Shown here: positions 50,806 to 60,326 of the stretch, piece by piece
Numbering within the stretch: the first letter of the stretch is position 1
How the letters are laid out: each line of letters begins with the position of its first letter
Assembly (NCBI GenBank): GCA_905215065.1
Contig: CAJMOF010000009.1
Coordinates: forward strand, 1 to 64,000
DNA from: an uncultured bacterium
Lineage (GTDB): Bacteria > Actinomycetota > Coriobacteriia > Coriobacteriales > Coriobacteriaceae
Direction: 5' to 3'
Length of the DNA stretch: 64,000 nt
Translations under genes and position numbers: made by a program
The notes under the pieces: generated by a model
What the model saw: only the letters and a program-made list of their open reading frames with translations
The model's database searches: none
What the model was told of the DNA's origin: nothing

Positions 50806-52749
50806 ATGAACGCCCCCGTTGCCAATGCCTGCCGGCAGCGCCGCTTGTTTGCGCGATTCGTTTCCGTCTGCGCGTTTGTCGCGTTTGCGTTGCTGCTGCT
50901 GCCTGTCGCCGCCCACGCCGACGGCTACTCCATGACCCAAACCTATATCGGTGCCACGGTCGAGGCCGATGGATCGCTGACCGTTGTCGAGGGACGCCAG
51001 TTCGATTTCGACGACGACATCAACGGCGTGTTTTGGGAGATCAATGCGGGCACCAACCAGCAGGGCGGCGCGGCGGGCGTCAATGTGTTGAGCGTCGAGG
51101 AAGACGACACCGCGTTTAACAAGGTCGACAGCGCAAACAAAGGCGACAGCGGCGTCTATACGGTTGAGCAGTCCGACGGCGGCGTAAAGATCAAGGTTTT
51201 CAGCCCCCACGAGAGCGGCGACAGCGCGATCTATTATGTGAGCTACACCATGACCGGTGCGGTTATGAATTGGGCCGATACCGCCGAGCTCTACTGGAAG
51301 TTTGTGGGCGACGGCTGGTCCGCGGATTCCGACGATGTCGAGATGGAAGTGTACTTCGCAAATGCTGCCGCCGGGACGGCGGCCATCAAGGGCGATAACT
51401 TCCGTGCATGGGGCCACGGCCCGCTGACGGGCGACGTGTCGCTCGATGTGGACGAGCCCATGGTCACCTATACCATTCCCTGCGTGCATGAGGGCGAATT
51501 CGCCGAGGCGCGCATCGCCTTCCCCAGCGATTGGGTGCCGCAGCTTGCCGCTTCGGGCGAAGAGCGCATGTCGACGATCCTGAGCGAGGAGAAGGCATGG
51601 GCCGACGAGGCTAACGCCCGCCGCGCTCACGCTCGCATGATTGCCAATGCACTTGCCGTGCTAAGTGTTGTCGCGGCGGTGGCCTTTACCGGCACAATCG
51701 TTGTGCTCAAGCTGCGCCGTCGCAAACCCAAGCCTCTTTTCCAGGACGAATATTTCCGCGATGTACCTTCGGCCGACCATCCCGCCGTGCTTTCGGCCCT
51801 CATGAGCTGGAACGAGGTGCCCGATCAGGCATATATCGCCACGCTCATGAAGCTCACCGACGACCGTGTGATCAAGCTGGAACAGGCGACCGTGACCAAG
51901 GCCAAGAAGGGTCTGTTGGGGCGCGAAAAAGAAGAGCAGACGTATCGCGTGACGGTGAGTGATGTGGGCTGGAAGTCGGCCAAGGGCATTGACCGCATGG
52001 TGCTCAAGGTCTTCTTTGCCGGTGCTAAGCCCGACGAGAACGGTGATCGCTCGCGCACGTTTGACGAGCTGCAGCACTACGTTAAGCAGCACGCTACGCC
52101 CGTGGGCGACAAACTCGAGGACTATCAGAACACCGTTAAGGGCAAGCTGGCCGATAGCGAGTACGTTGCCTCGGACGGCATTGTCGCAATGGTGTTTTGT
52201 CTGGTTCTTGGTATCCTGATCGCCTTTGTTCCCGTGGGATCCATCTTCTTTACCGACGGCGCACAGGCGAACATTATCGCCGCGGTTATCTCGGTGCCGA
52301 TTGTGCTGGTGGGTATTGGCGTGGGCCTTACGTTCCGCCGCTTTACGCCGGAGGGCGCCGAGGTGGCGGCTCGATGCAAGGCGCTTAAGCATTGGCTCGA
52401 GGACTTCACGCGCCTAAAGGAAGCCGTCCCCGGCGATCTGGTCCTGTGGAATAAACTTCTGGTGATGGGTGCGGCGCTGGGCGTTTCGAAGGAAGTCCTG
52501 CGTCAGCTTGCCGAGGCCGTACCGCCTGAGGTGCGCGAGGCCGACGGTTTCTACGACAATTATCCCTGCTACTGGTGGTACTACCATCATTACGGCAACG
52601 AGTCGCCGATGGATTCATTCGATGGCGTGTATCACGAGAGCATCCGTGAGCTCGCGTCGAGCTCGGACAGCTCGGGTGGCGGCGGAGGCGGTGGCTTCTC
52701 GGGCGGCGGAGGCGGCGGCGTCGGCGGAGGCGGCGGCGGAACGTTCTAA
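50806..52749 (+). CDS. DUF2207 membrane protein with glycine-rich tail
   Basis: A 647-aa protein. An N-terminal signal (FVAFALLLLPVAAHADG) leads to an extracellular DUF2207 beta domain (TYIGATVEADGSLTVVEGRQ onwards). One membrane helix near residue 285 (LAVLSVVAAVAFTGTIVVLKL) and two near 465-515 follow, with a cytoplasmic middle region. The C terminus is almost pure Gly with FSGGGGGG blocks, typical of this family. Function of the family is unknown; surface location is likely. A strong terminator follows. Confidence 0.88.
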   Translation: MNAPVANACRQRRLFARFVSVCAFVAFALLLLPVAAHADGYSMTQTYIGATVEADGSLTVVEGRQFDFDDDINGVFWEINAGTNQQGGAAGVNVLSVEEDDTAFNKVDSANKGDSGVYTVEQSDGGVKIKVFSPHESGDSAIYYVSYTMTGAVMNWADTAELYWKFVGDGWSADSDDVEMEVYFANAAAGTAAIKGDNFRAWGHGPLTGDVSLDVDEPMVTYTIPCVHEGEFAEARIAFPSDWVPQLAASGEERMSTILSEEKAWADEANARRAHARMIANALAVLSVVAAVAFTGTIVVLKLRRRKPKPLFQDEYFRDVPSADHPAVLSALMSWNEVPDQAYIATLMKLTDDRVIKLEQATVTKAKKGLLGREKEEQTYRVTVSDVGWKSAKGIDRMVLKVFFAGAKPDENGDRSRTFDELQHYVKQHATPVGDKLEDYQNTVKGKLADSEYVASDGIVAMVFCLVLGILIAFVPVGSIFFTDGAQANIIAAVISVPIVLVGIGVGLTFRRFTPEGAEVAARCKALKHWLEDFTRLKEAVPGDLVLWNKLLVMGAALGVSKEVLRQLAEAVPPEVREADGFYDNYPCYWWYYHHYGNESPMDSFDGVYHESIRELASSSDSSGGGGGGGFSGGGGGGVGGGGGGTF

Positions 52750-52763
52750 CGGTCGTAAGCTAT

Positions 52764-52811
52764 GGGATGGGCTTTTCTCGACAGCCGTCGGGGAAAGCCC
52801 ATCCCCTTTTT
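52764..52811 (+). terminator. rho-independent terminator after the DUF2207 gene
   Basis: Perfect 12-bp stem GGGATGGGCTTT / AAAGCCCATCCC (52764-52775 with 52794-52805), followed by CTTTTT. Confidence 0.9.
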
Positions 52812-52872
52812 ATGTGCCAAAATGCGCCGATCCTCCCGCTTTTGCCCGTAGTCCCCTCCATCGGAAGGGGCA

Positions 52873-53101
52873 GTGGGCAAAAAATGGCAAATATGAGTAC
52901 TGTTGCCGAAATGGTTGCATTAATTTGCGCTTAATTACCGGACCCTAATGAGAGTATTTCTCGTTAGGGGCCACTTTTATTGAACATTTGAGGAAATACG
53001 TTAGCTCGCCCGGCTGACCGCCGTGTTTAAAAGCCTCAAAATGCCCCAAATCGCTGCTACTAAAAAGGTAACAGTACTCATATTTGATGTTTTTTGCCCA
53101 C
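52873..53101. mobile_element. 229-bp MITE-like element with 35-bp terminal inverted repeats
   Basis: Bases 52873-52907 (GTGGGCAAAAAATGGCAAAT...) and 53067-53101 (...TGTTTTTTGCCCAC) are inverted with about four mismatches in 35. An inner hairpin CCCTAATGAGA/TCTCGTTAGGG lies near 52945-52972. There is no coding frame and no convincing target duplication. It fills most of the gap between the DUF2207 and GNAT genes. Confidence 0.65.
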
Positions 53102-53128
53102 GGCTATTTGCAGACTCCCTAGGCTACT

Positions 53129-53195
53129 CATTGGGGACAGACTTAAATGACCAGTCGTTGGGGATCAGTCATTGGGGATAGACTTAAATGACTAG
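53129..53195. repeat. tandem GGGGACAGACTTAAATGAC elements
   Basis: CATTGGGGACAGACTTAAAT at 53129 and CATTGGGGATAGACTTAAAT at 53170 end with GACCAG and GACTAG; a partial GTTGGGGATCAGTC lies between. They are related to the unit at 24840-24870 and, like it, sit at the 3' end of a minus-strand gene. Confidence 0.65.
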
Positions 53196-53210
53196 GTATG
53201 GTTGCTGGGC

Positions 53211-53852
53211 CTAGACGGTTAGGTCCAGCTCGTAGAGGAAGCTTTCGCGCGGCATGGCGTGGCGGCGTTCCTCGCGGTTGGCGCGGTGCGTGGCCGCGCG
53301 CTTAAAGCCGTGCAGCTCGTAAAACTTCCAAGAGCAGTTGGAGTCGGTGTACAGGTGCGCCCTTGTCGCCCCGCGCGAGGAAAGGTACGAGACCGCGGCA
53401 TCGAGCAACACCGAGCCAACGCCCAGGCCGTGGACATCTCGATCAACGGCAAGCAGCGTGACCTCGTTGTCGTGCGGCAACGGGCTGCTCTCGAGCAGGC
53501 GGTTGTTGGTTCGGATGGTTGCGCGCACAAATGAGAGGTACTCGGCGCAGACATCGGGCTCCAGCTCGCGCATCTGCGATAGCAGCGCGCGTTCGGTATC
53601 CATCCAATGTTCCTTGACGGTGGCGCCGGAGTTCTGTCCCGCACGCGCGAGCGCAATGCCACGCGCCTGACCGTCGATGACGGCAACCTGCGAAAACGTC
53701 GATGACGAAAGGCAATAGGCGAGGTCGCACGCGGCTTCGAGACGGTTGTACTCATCGTTATCCGAGTTGTTGTGCCAAAGCTGCTGCAAGATCAGCGCGA
53801 TGGCGTCGAAATCTTCGGTATCAAACGGTCGGTAGAGAACCCGCGAGACCAT
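53211..53852 (-). CDS. GNAT-family N-acetyltransferase
   Basis: A 213-aa acetyltransferase. The acetyl-CoA-binding segment is LLAVDRDVHGLGVGSVLLDAAVSYL near residue 135, followed by HLYTDSNCSWKFYELHGFKR. The N-terminal part is longer than in minimal GNATs and includes LILQQLWHNNSDNDEYNRLEAA. It is not close to the TacT-like protein at 48449 and has no antitoxin beside it. The acceptor is unknown. Confidence 0.87.
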   Translation of the reverse strand: MVSRVLYRPFDTEDFDAIALILQQLWHNNSDNDEYNRLEAACDLAYCLSSSTFSQVAVIDGQARGIALARAGQNSGATVKEHWMDTERALLSQMRELEPDVCAEYLSFVRATIRTNNRLLESSPLPHDNEVTLLAVDRDVHGLGVGSVLLDAAVSYLSSRGATRAHLYTDSNCSWKFYELHGFKRAATHRANREERRHAMPRESFLYELDLTV

Positions 53853-54129
53853 GGTGCCTCTTTCTATTGCGGATACATATCGAGCACAGTTCTACCACGC
53901 CATTGGCATCTAATTATGGTGCCCCTGTGTTCCATCAACTCACCGTGCCCGATGCCGTGTCCATCCCCTCCGCTCGCAAACTTTTTCTGCACAGCCGTGC
54001 GTTGCGGGGTGCATCGATGCGCTCGATGCGCTACATTAAATCAGTATTTTCAATGCCGCTGCGCGAGCGCTGCAGATCGACGTATCACCGACTCACAGAG
54101 CACGGCGGCGTACCAGACAGGAGGACTGC

Positions 54130-55737
54130 ATGGGATCTGATGTGAAGATCGCACGCGCGTTGATCTCGGTTACCGATAAGACGGGCGTCGTCGATTTCGC
54201 ACGGACGCTGGTTGACGACTTTGGCGTCGAGATCATCTCTACGGGCGGCACGGCTCGTGCCATCGAGGACGCGGGCGTTCCCGTAACCCCCATCGAGGAG
54301 TTTACGGGCTATCCCGAGATGATGGACGGCCGCGTCAAGACGCTGCATCCCAAGGTTCACGGCGCGCTGCTTGCCCGTCGCGATTCCGAGCAGCACATGC
54401 AGGAAGCCGCTCAGCACGGCATTAAGCTGATCGACCTGGTCGTCGTCAACCTGTACGAGTTCGAGAAGACCGTTGCCAACCCCGAGGTCACCTTTGCGGA
54501 TGCCATCGAGCACATCGACATCGGTGGCCCCTCCATGCTGCGCTCTGCCGCCAAGAACGCCGCGAGCGTTACCGTCATCTCCGACCCGGCCGACTACGAC
54601 GCCGTCCTTGCCGAGATGCGCGAGACCGGCGGTTGCACCACGCTTTCCACCCGTCGTCGCCTGCAGGTGAAGGTCTACCAGACTACCGCCGCCTACGACA
54701 CGGCTATCTCCCGTTGGCTCGCCGCCCAGGCAAGCGACGTGGCGGACACCTCTGCCAAGCTCGAGATCTCGCTGGAGAAGGTCGACGACCTGCGCTACGG
54801 CGAGAACCCGCAGCAGAAGGCCACGGTCTATCGCTTTGCCGAGGGCTGCGAGAACACCGCGAGCTCTCAGTTCCCGCTTGTGGGCTCCGAGCAGATCCAG
54901 GGCAAGCCGCTCAGCTACAACAACTATCTGGACGCCGATGCCGCCTGGAACCTGGTCCGAGAGTTCGACGAGCCGGCCTGCGTGATCCTCAAGCATCAGA
55001 ACCCCTGCGGCTCCGCCGTTGCCGAGGACATCACGGCTGCCTACGACCGCGCCTTCGCCTGCGATCCCAAGAGCGCCTTCGGTGGCATCATCGCCTGCAA
55101 CCGCGAGGTACCCTATGAGCTGGTTGAGCATTTCGCCGACCAGAACAAGCAGTTCGTCGAGGTTATCATCGCCCCGAGCTACACTGCCGAGGCGCTCGAG
55201 CGCATGGCCAAGCGCCCCAACCTGCGCGTGCTGGCGACCGGCGGCGTGGACCACGGCGCCCAGGTGGAGCTGCGCTCCATCGACGGCGGCATGCTGGTGC
55301 AGGAGGTCGACCACGTGACCGAGGATCCCGCAACCTTTACGTTCCCCACCGACCGCAAGCCCACCGACGCCGAGATGGCCGAGCTCGAGTTTGCCTGGAA
55401 GGTCTGCAAGGGCGTCAAGTCCAACGCCATCCTGGTCTCTAAGGGCAAGGCCGGCATTGGCATGGGCCCCGGCCAGCCCAACCGCGTGGATTCCGCGTTG
55501 CTGGCCTGCGAGCGTGCCGAGGACTTCTGCGAGCGCGAGGGCGTGGAGAAGGGCGGCTTTGCTTGCGCAAGCGACGCGTTCTTCCCGTTCCGCGACAACG
55601 TCGACGTGCTTGCCGCGCATGGCGTGACCTGCATCATTCAGCCCGGCGGCTCCAAGCGCGACGACGAGAGCATCCAGGCCTGCAACGAGCACAATATTGC
55701 TATGGTCTTCACGGGCGCCCGCCACTTTAGGCACTAA
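54130..55737 (+). CDS. purH: bifunctional AICAR transformylase/IMP cyclohydrolase
   Basis: A 535-aa enzyme for the last two steps of purine synthesis. The N-terminal methylglyoxal-synthase-like cyclohydrolase has ISVTDKTGVVDFARTL, STGGTARAIEDAG and GRVKTLHPKVHGALL. The C-terminal transformylase has the catalytic Lys-His in CVILKHQNPCG, DPKSAFGGIIACN and SNAILVSKGKAG. It uses AICAR, which is also a by-product of HisF in this window. AGGAGG precedes the ATG. A terminator follows. Confidence 0.96.
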   Translation: MGSDVKIARALISVTDKTGVVDFARTLVDDFGVEIISTGGTARAIEDAGVPVTPIEEFTGYPEMMDGRVKTLHPKVHGALLARRDSEQHMQEAAQHGIKLIDLVVVNLYEFEKTVANPEVTFADAIEHIDIGGPSMLRSAAKNAASVTVISDPADYDAVLAEMRETGGCTTLSTRRRLQVKVYQTTAAYDTAISRWLAAQASDVADTSAKLEISLEKVDDLRYGENPQQKATVYRFAEGCENTASSQFPLVGSEQIQGKPLSYNNYLDADAAWNLVREFDEPACVILKHQNPCGSAVAEDITAAYDRAFACDPKSAFGGIIACNREVPYELVEHFADQNKQFVEVIIAPSYTAEALERMAKRPNLRVLATGGVDHGAQVELRSIDGGMLVQEVDHVTEDPATFTFPTDRKPTDAEMAELEFAWKVCKGVKSNAILVSKGKAGIGMGPGQPNRVDSALLACERAEDFCEREGVEKGGFACASDAFFPFRDNVDVLAAHGVTCIIQPGGSKRDDESIQACNEHNIAMVFTGARHFRH

Positions 55738-55767
55738 GTTTCGCCCTGGGACAAAATAATCTCTGCA

Positions 55768-55802
55768 AAAGACGGCCGCTCCGTTTGGAGGGCCGTCTTT
55801 TT
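55768..55802 (+). terminator. rho-independent terminator after purH
   Basis: Stem AAAGACGGCC / GGCCGTCTTT (55768-55777 with 55791-55800) with a further CTCC/GGAG pairing inside, then TT. Confidence 0.88.
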
Positions 55803-55818
55803 GGTATAAGAGGACGGA

Positions 55819-56553
55819 ATGACTAACACGAAAGGTATGACCATGCCCCAGATTGATGATGCCGAGCTGTTTGGCAATGCCGAGGATCAGCGTGCGTACG
55901 AGGACTTTTGCGCCAATCAGGAGGCGGTCGAGAAGTTCACGCTCGACAAGCCCGCGCTTGTCTGCCGTTGGCGCATGTCCAACAAAAAGGTGCCCATGCT
56001 CAACCGTCACATCCGTGCGCTGTCCGAGCGTCTGGTGCAGGGCGAACCGCTTACCCATAACATGCTCAGCTGGGCCAAACAGCACGTTGAGTGGTCGCTT
56101 GCCGAGGGCGATTACACCGCGCACGACGGCGTGCTTATGCTGGTGATCGACATCAACGGCAACGCCGCCATGACGGTGGGGGAGTACGAGCCGCTGGCCG
56201 ACACGTCGGCCAAGGCGCTGCGCGCCCGCTCCGCCGAGGCCCGCTCCGAGGCCGACGAAACCGGCGTGGCGCCCGAGCTGCTTGCTGCCGTCGACGACGG
56301 CGAGCTTGCCTTTGTGGCGCCGGCGGACGAGTGCCTGTGCGGCACGGCGACGCTCATTGAGCAGCTGGCCCAGACCAAGGGCATCCCGGTCACGCGCGTG
56401 GACATCCCCGCACAGCTCAAGGGCGCGCTGTTCCTGGTGAGTGACGAGCACGGCGTGGTTCCCGCCGCCGAGACGGACGCCGCCGAGGCCGACGCCGCCA
56501 CGGTCGCTTTCTTCGCCGACGGCTACGAAAAGCTTCGTGCCCGCCGCTCCTAA
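55819..56553 (+). CDS. hypothetical protein, 244 aa
   Basis: I do not recognise a family. The protein is acidic and soluble; it has SNKKVPMLNRHIRALSERLV near residue 57, YTAHDGVLMLVIDINGNAAM near 100, an Ala/Glu-rich linker and a second part with CLCGTATLIEQLAQTKGIPV. The start may be ATG 55819 (AGAGGA before it) or ATG 55843 (AAAGG before it). It stands alone between purH and the PucR gene. Confidence 0.65.
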   Translation: MTNTKGMTMPQIDDAELFGNAEDQRAYEDFCANQEAVEKFTLDKPALVCRWRMSNKKVPMLNRHIRALSERLVQGEPLTHNMLSWAKQHVEWSLAEGDYTAHDGVLMLVIDINGNAAMTVGEYEPLADTSAKALRARSAEARSEADETGVAPELLAAVDDGELAFVAPADECLCGTATLIEQLAQTKGIPVTRVDIPAQLKGALFLVSDEHGVVPAAETDAAEADAATVAFFADGYEKLRARRS

Positions 56554-56571
56554 CCTCAAGGCGGGGTGGGC

Positions 56572-57753
56572 TTACTGAAGCGAGCGAGCGCGTTCGATGG
56601 CGTAGGCGAGCGACAGCTGCTCCATCTCCGGGGCGCATTTGTAGCTCAGCCCGGTGAGAGCTGTCACCTTGTCGAGGCGATATCGAATCGTGTTCGGGTG
56701 CTGGCTAGTCTGCTTGGCGGTTTGCTCGATACGTCGGTCGTTCTCGATGAATGCGGCGAGCGTGGATTCCAGTTCGCTGCCATGCTCACTGTCGTGCTCG
56801 CGTATCGGCGAGAGAATCGCCTCCGAGAACGATCGCATCTCCGGGGTTTCCGCAAAAGGCATCACGGTTCTCAGGATGCCGAGCTGCGCATAGCGGACGG
56901 GCCTCTCGGCTCGTTGACAAGATAGGCGCTGTGCATAAATCGCCTGCGAGATCGCCTGCGCCACCGCCTCGTCTCCAAACAGAATATCGCTGATGCCGAG
57001 CCCTTCCGCTCCGCCATCGATGCCGCTAGCCTCGATGAGCTCTGTGAGCGCCTGCACGATTCGCTCCACATCGAGCGCCTGCTCCGAGTCGCTTGTCGCT
57101 ACGAATAGCAAACCTCCGTCATAGGGTGCCAGCATGTTGTGGCATCCGGCGAGGGTCGATTTTGCACAGAGACGTTCGATTTGCAAAAACGTACGCGGGT
57201 CGAGGGGCTCTGCAAACGATGCGAACAGGGCGACCGCTTCGTCCAGAAATGACGGGTTGAGGCCTCGGATGCGTCGGCAGATGGACTCGGGCGATACGTC
57301 TGTCCTCAGGGCATCGATCTCGCGCTGTGCGAAGTCGATGGACGCGAGCTGCTCGATATGCCGTTTGACCTCATAGATGACGCTGTCAAAGAACAGTGAG
57401 TCGTCGGTCGTGAGAAAGACCGGGTAGTGCCGCGCGTTGGCGTAACGGATGGCTTGGTCGGGAATCGGGATGTGCAGGACGTTTTTGACGATGAGACCGC
57501 TCGTTCCCTTGGCGACGAGGTATTTCACGGCTTCAGTGATGAGGTACGGGTCATCCTTCGCATAGAGGAAGGTGCTGAGGACGATCTCGTCTGAGGTGAA
57601 GTTGACGCGCTGGTACTTGTTCTTGAGGCCGGGCATGAGTTCATAATCGAGGATCCCGACGCCAGAGACGGCATGCGAGACGCCATCGCTGCCGGCGATT
57701 AGGCGGACCGACCCCTCATATTCCCGTGAGAAGTCCGAGACGGTGTATAGCAT
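56572..57753 (-). CDS. PucR-family transcriptional regulator
   Basis: A 393-aa regulator. The N-terminal PucR sensor-like domain spans about residues 1-125 (GILDYELMPGLKNKY, VKYLVAKGTSGLIV). The C-terminal helix-turn-helix has AAFIENDRRIEQTAKQTSQHPNTIRYRLDK, the HTH_30 pattern. Start 57753 is chosen because AAGGTG lies six bases before it. PucR-type proteins regulate purine or amino-acid catabolism. It is divergent from the cyclodeaminase-like and aminotransferase genes and probably controls them. Confidence 0.88.
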   Translation of the reverse strand: MLYTVSDFSREYEGSVRLIAGSDGVSHAVSGVGILDYELMPGLKNKYQRVNFTSDEIVLSTFLYAKDDPYLITEAVKYLVAKGTSGLIVKNVLHIPIPDQAIRYANARHYPVFLTTDDSLFFDSVIYEVKRHIEQLASIDFAQREIDALRTDVSPESICRRIRGLNPSFLDEAVALFASFAEPLDPRTFLQIERLCAKSTLAGCHNMLAPYDGGLLFVATSDSEQALDVERIVQALTELIEASGIDGGAEGLGISDILFGDEAVAQAISQAIYAQRLSCQRAERPVRYAQLGILRTVMPFAETPEMRSFSEAILSPIREHDSEHGSELESTLAAFIENDRRIEQTAKQTSQHPNTIRYRLDKVTALTGLSYKCAPEMEQLSLAYAIERARSLQ

Positions 57754-57967
57754 CAACATCACCTTGTGAATTAGCACAATAAGTACCGATATAAATAGGA
57801 TAATCGCACATCTGCAAGCCGTTGATGCGAGAAATAGTTCAAATATCTGCTGATAGAACAAAAAATCAGATCGAAAATCGTTGTAGATTCCGATAAGAAA
57901 TGATCCTTGGCGGCATCGTTACTAAACCGTACAGTGAAGCAACGTAAAGCTTTCGCTGAAAGGAGCG
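57754..57967. promoter_or_regulatory. divergent promoter region of pucR and cyclodeaminase genes
   Basis: A 214-base AT-rich gap between divergent start codons, richer in A and T than the surrounding genes. It must hold both promoters and the regulator's binding site; no clear palindrome stands out. Confidence 0.5.
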
Positions 57968-59002
57968 ATGATGGGGCAGATGGTGGTGCTTTCGGCCGAG
58001 GAAGTTTCCAAGGTGCTGACGATTGAGGATGCAATCGCTGCCGTGGAGGAGGCATATCGCCAGAAGGCAACGGGCAAGGGCGTTGCGTGGCCGATGGTAT
58101 ATGAGCAGTTCGAACCCGGCGTGGCCGATATGGATATCCGCTCGGGCGAGTTGGCGGGAAGCGGCCTCTTCGGTCTCAAGCTCACTGCTTGGTTCTCTCA
58201 GAATCCTAAAAAGGGGTTGCCCGAGATCTTTGGCACCACGCTGCTGTGCGACAACGCGACGGGCGAGCCGTTGGCGCTGCTCAATGCCTCCGCCGTCACT
58301 GGACTTCGCACCGGTGCCGCCGCTGCGCTCGGCGCCAAGTGGCTGGCTCGGGCGGATGCGTCCAAACTGCTTGTTGCGGGTGCCGGCCATATGAGCACCT
58401 ATATGGTGGCGGGCGTGCTCGCCGCCTGTCCCAAAGTGAGCGAGGTCAAGGTGTGGGAGCCGGTTTCCGATGCCGCGCCCGAGGCCCGCGTCGAGCGCAT
58501 GCGAGACGAGGTCGCCCATATCTTGGGCGCCTGCGAGCATGCTCGCGAGGCATCCACCTATTCCATCGAGGCGACGGCCGACGGCCAAGGTGCCGCGGCA
58601 GAGGCCGACATCATCGTGACGATCACGCCGGCTACCAAGCCCATCATCCCCGATGCATGGGTGCGCCCCGGTACGCATATCTCCTGCGTTGGTGCCGACA
58701 TGCCCGGCAAGCAGGAGCTCGCCTCGGCGCTTGTCGCCCGTGCCGCTGTTTACGTCGACGACCGCGAGCAATCGGTCGCGTCCGGCGAGCTGGAGATTCC
58801 GGTTGCCGAGGGTGCCATCACGCCCGAGGACATCAAAGCGGAGCTCGGCGAAGTCATCGCCGGCACGGCTACGGGGCGTTCGGATGACGAGCAGGTGACG
58901 GTGTTCGATACGTCGGGCATCGCCGTTCAGGACCTTTCGGCATCGAAAATCGCCTACGACCGCGCCGTCGAGGCGGGGCTGGGCACCGTGGTGGAACTGT
59001 AA
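57968..59002 (+). CDS. ornithine cyclodeaminase/mu-crystallin family protein
   Basis: A 344-aa NAD(P)-binding protein. The dinucleotide loop is LLVAGAGHMSTYMVAGVLAAC near residue 140; LALLNASAVTGLRTGAAAALGA near 105 holds the substrate arginine and lysine region. TPATKPIIPDAWVRPGTHIS and GADMPGKQELA complete the family. Members include ornithine cyclodeaminase, alanine dehydrogenase and ketimine reductase. It pairs with an aminotransferase 24 bases downstream and a divergent PucR regulator, suggesting amino-acid breakdown or synthesis through an imine. The substrate is not determined. Confidence 0.88.
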   Translation: MMGQMVVLSAEEVSKVLTIEDAIAAVEEAYRQKATGKGVAWPMVYEQFEPGVADMDIRSGELAGSGLFGLKLTAWFSQNPKKGLPEIFGTTLLCDNATGEPLALLNASAVTGLRTGAAAALGAKWLARADASKLLVAGAGHMSTYMVAGVLAACPKVSEVKVWEPVSDAAPEARVERMRDEVAHILGACEHAREASTYSIEATADGQGAAAEADIIVTITPATKPIIPDAWVRPGTHISCVGADMPGKQELASALVARAAVYVDDREQSVASGELEIPVAEGAITPEDIKAELGEVIAGTATGRSDDEQVTVFDTSGIAVQDLSASKIAYDRAVEAGLGTVVEL

Positions 59003-59026
59003 GAAAGTCAAGGAAAGGAAACGACA

Positions 59027-60157
59027 ATGCAGATCAAGGATTTCGCCGTCGAGCAGTGGATGAACGAGTGGGAGACCAAGTGCACCCACAACGTTGCGGA
59101 GACGTGCGTTTACTCCCTCACGCTCGACCAGCTGTTCGAGCTTACGAACACCGACAAGAAGGCGTGGCTCGATAGCCTGTGCTCGCGCCGATTCACCTAC
59201 GGAGACATCGAGGGGCAGCCCGGCTTCCTCGAGGGGGTCGCGCGTCTCTATAAGACGGTTGAGCCCGGGCATATCGTGCCCACGCACGGCGCGACCGGTG
59301 CCAACTCCCTGGTTATTTCCACGCTCGTCGAACCGGGCGATCATGTAGTCTCCGTCAAGCCCACCTACCAGCAGCTTTACTCGATTCCCGAGATGTGCGG
59401 TGCGAAGGTCGATATTCTTCAACTCGATCGCAAGAACGGCTACCACGTCGACGTCGACGCGCTCGATGCTCTGGTGACTGACGATACCAAGCTCATCTGC
59501 ATCAATAACCCGGACAACCCCACGGGCGCCCTGCTCGACACCGATACGCTCAAGGCGATTGTCGAGGTCGCACGCAAACACGACGCGTGGCTGCTCTGCG
59601 ACGAGGTCTACCGTCTGCTTACCCAGACGGATGAGTACTCCGAGTCTGTGGTCGACCTGTACGACAAGGCCATCGCCACCGCATCCATGTCCAAGGTCTG
59701 GTCGTTCGCCGGCCTGCGTCTGGGCTGGGTGGTCACCAAGAGCCCGGAGCTCCGTCGCGCGCTGCTTTCGCATCGCGACTACAACCTGATTTCCGCCGGC
59801 ATATTCAGCGAGTCGGTGGCGGAGCTGATTCTGGGCAACGCTTCCGTGATCCTTGAGCGCAGCCGTCGCATCGTCCGTCAGAACCTTGCTGTTCTGGAGA
59901 AGTGGGTCGAGAGCGAGCCGCACCTGTCATTCGTCAAGCCCGAGGCGGGTACCACCGCGCTCGTGTATTACGACTACGACATCGACTCCAGGACGTTCTG
60001 CATCGACATGATTAAGAAGTCCGGCGCGCTCGTCACCCCGGGCGATTGCTTCGAGGAACCCAAGAGCATGCGCATCGGCTATGCATACTCCGACAACACC
60101 GATGACCTGCAGAAGGGCCTGGATGCCATTTCGGCGTACATGCGTACGCTCGAGTAG
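59027..60157 (+). CDS. PLP-dependent aminotransferase, class I/II
   Basis: A 376-aa fold-type I aminotransferase. The cofactor lysine is in SMSKVWSFAGLRLGW near residue 223; THGATGANSLVIS, INNPDNPTGALL and LLCDEVYRLL are cofactor contacts. AAGGAAA precedes the ATG. It is in one operon with the cyclodeaminase-like gene. The pair could convert an amino acid to a keto acid or cyclic imine and then reduce it. The exact amino donor cannot be read from sequence. Confidence 0.9.
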   Translation: MQIKDFAVEQWMNEWETKCTHNVAETCVYSLTLDQLFELTNTDKKAWLDSLCSRRFTYGDIEGQPGFLEGVARLYKTVEPGHIVPTHGATGANSLVISTLVEPGDHVVSVKPTYQQLYSIPEMCGAKVDILQLDRKNGYHVDVDALDALVTDDTKLICINNPDNPTGALLDTDTLKAIVEVARKHDAWLLCDEVYRLLTQTDEYSESVVDLYDKAIATASMSKVWSFAGLRLGWVVTKSPELRRALLSHRDYNLISAGIFSESVAELILGNASVILERSRRIVRQNLAVLEKWVESEPHLSFVKPEAGTTALVYYDYDIDSRTFCIDMIKKSGALVTPGDCFEEPKSMRIGYAYSDNTDDLQKGLDAISAYMRTLE

Positions 60158-60248
60158 AGGCTCGAGGCCGAAGTGATGGGGCCGATCGGTTTAGGCCCGA
60201 AGGTCCCTATTTTCTCTCAAGGCTACCGAACACTTTTGTCATATTAGT

Positions 60249-60284
60249 TGCCCACGGGGTCGTATCGCTGCGACGCCGTGGGCA
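60249..60284. repeat. hairpin upstream of the second two-component system
   Basis: TGCCCACGG (60249-60257) mirrors CCGTGGGCA (60276-60284), with GTCG/CGAC paired inside. No T run follows on the + strand. It could end the aminotransferase transcript or be a control element for the following operon. Confidence 0.6.
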
Positions 60285-60326
60285 TAATGATGTGGAAGGT
60301 GCAAGTTGCGCGAAATGGGAGGACAC

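Noticed and set aside
54085..56559. 824-codon minus-strand frame opposite purH
   Set aside because: Antisense artefact of GC-rich codons; purH on the other strand has all family motifs.
57866..59923. 685-codon minus-strand frame opposite the cyclodeaminase and aminotransferase genes
   Set aside because: Antisense artefact; no recognisable domain, and the plus-strand genes are clear.
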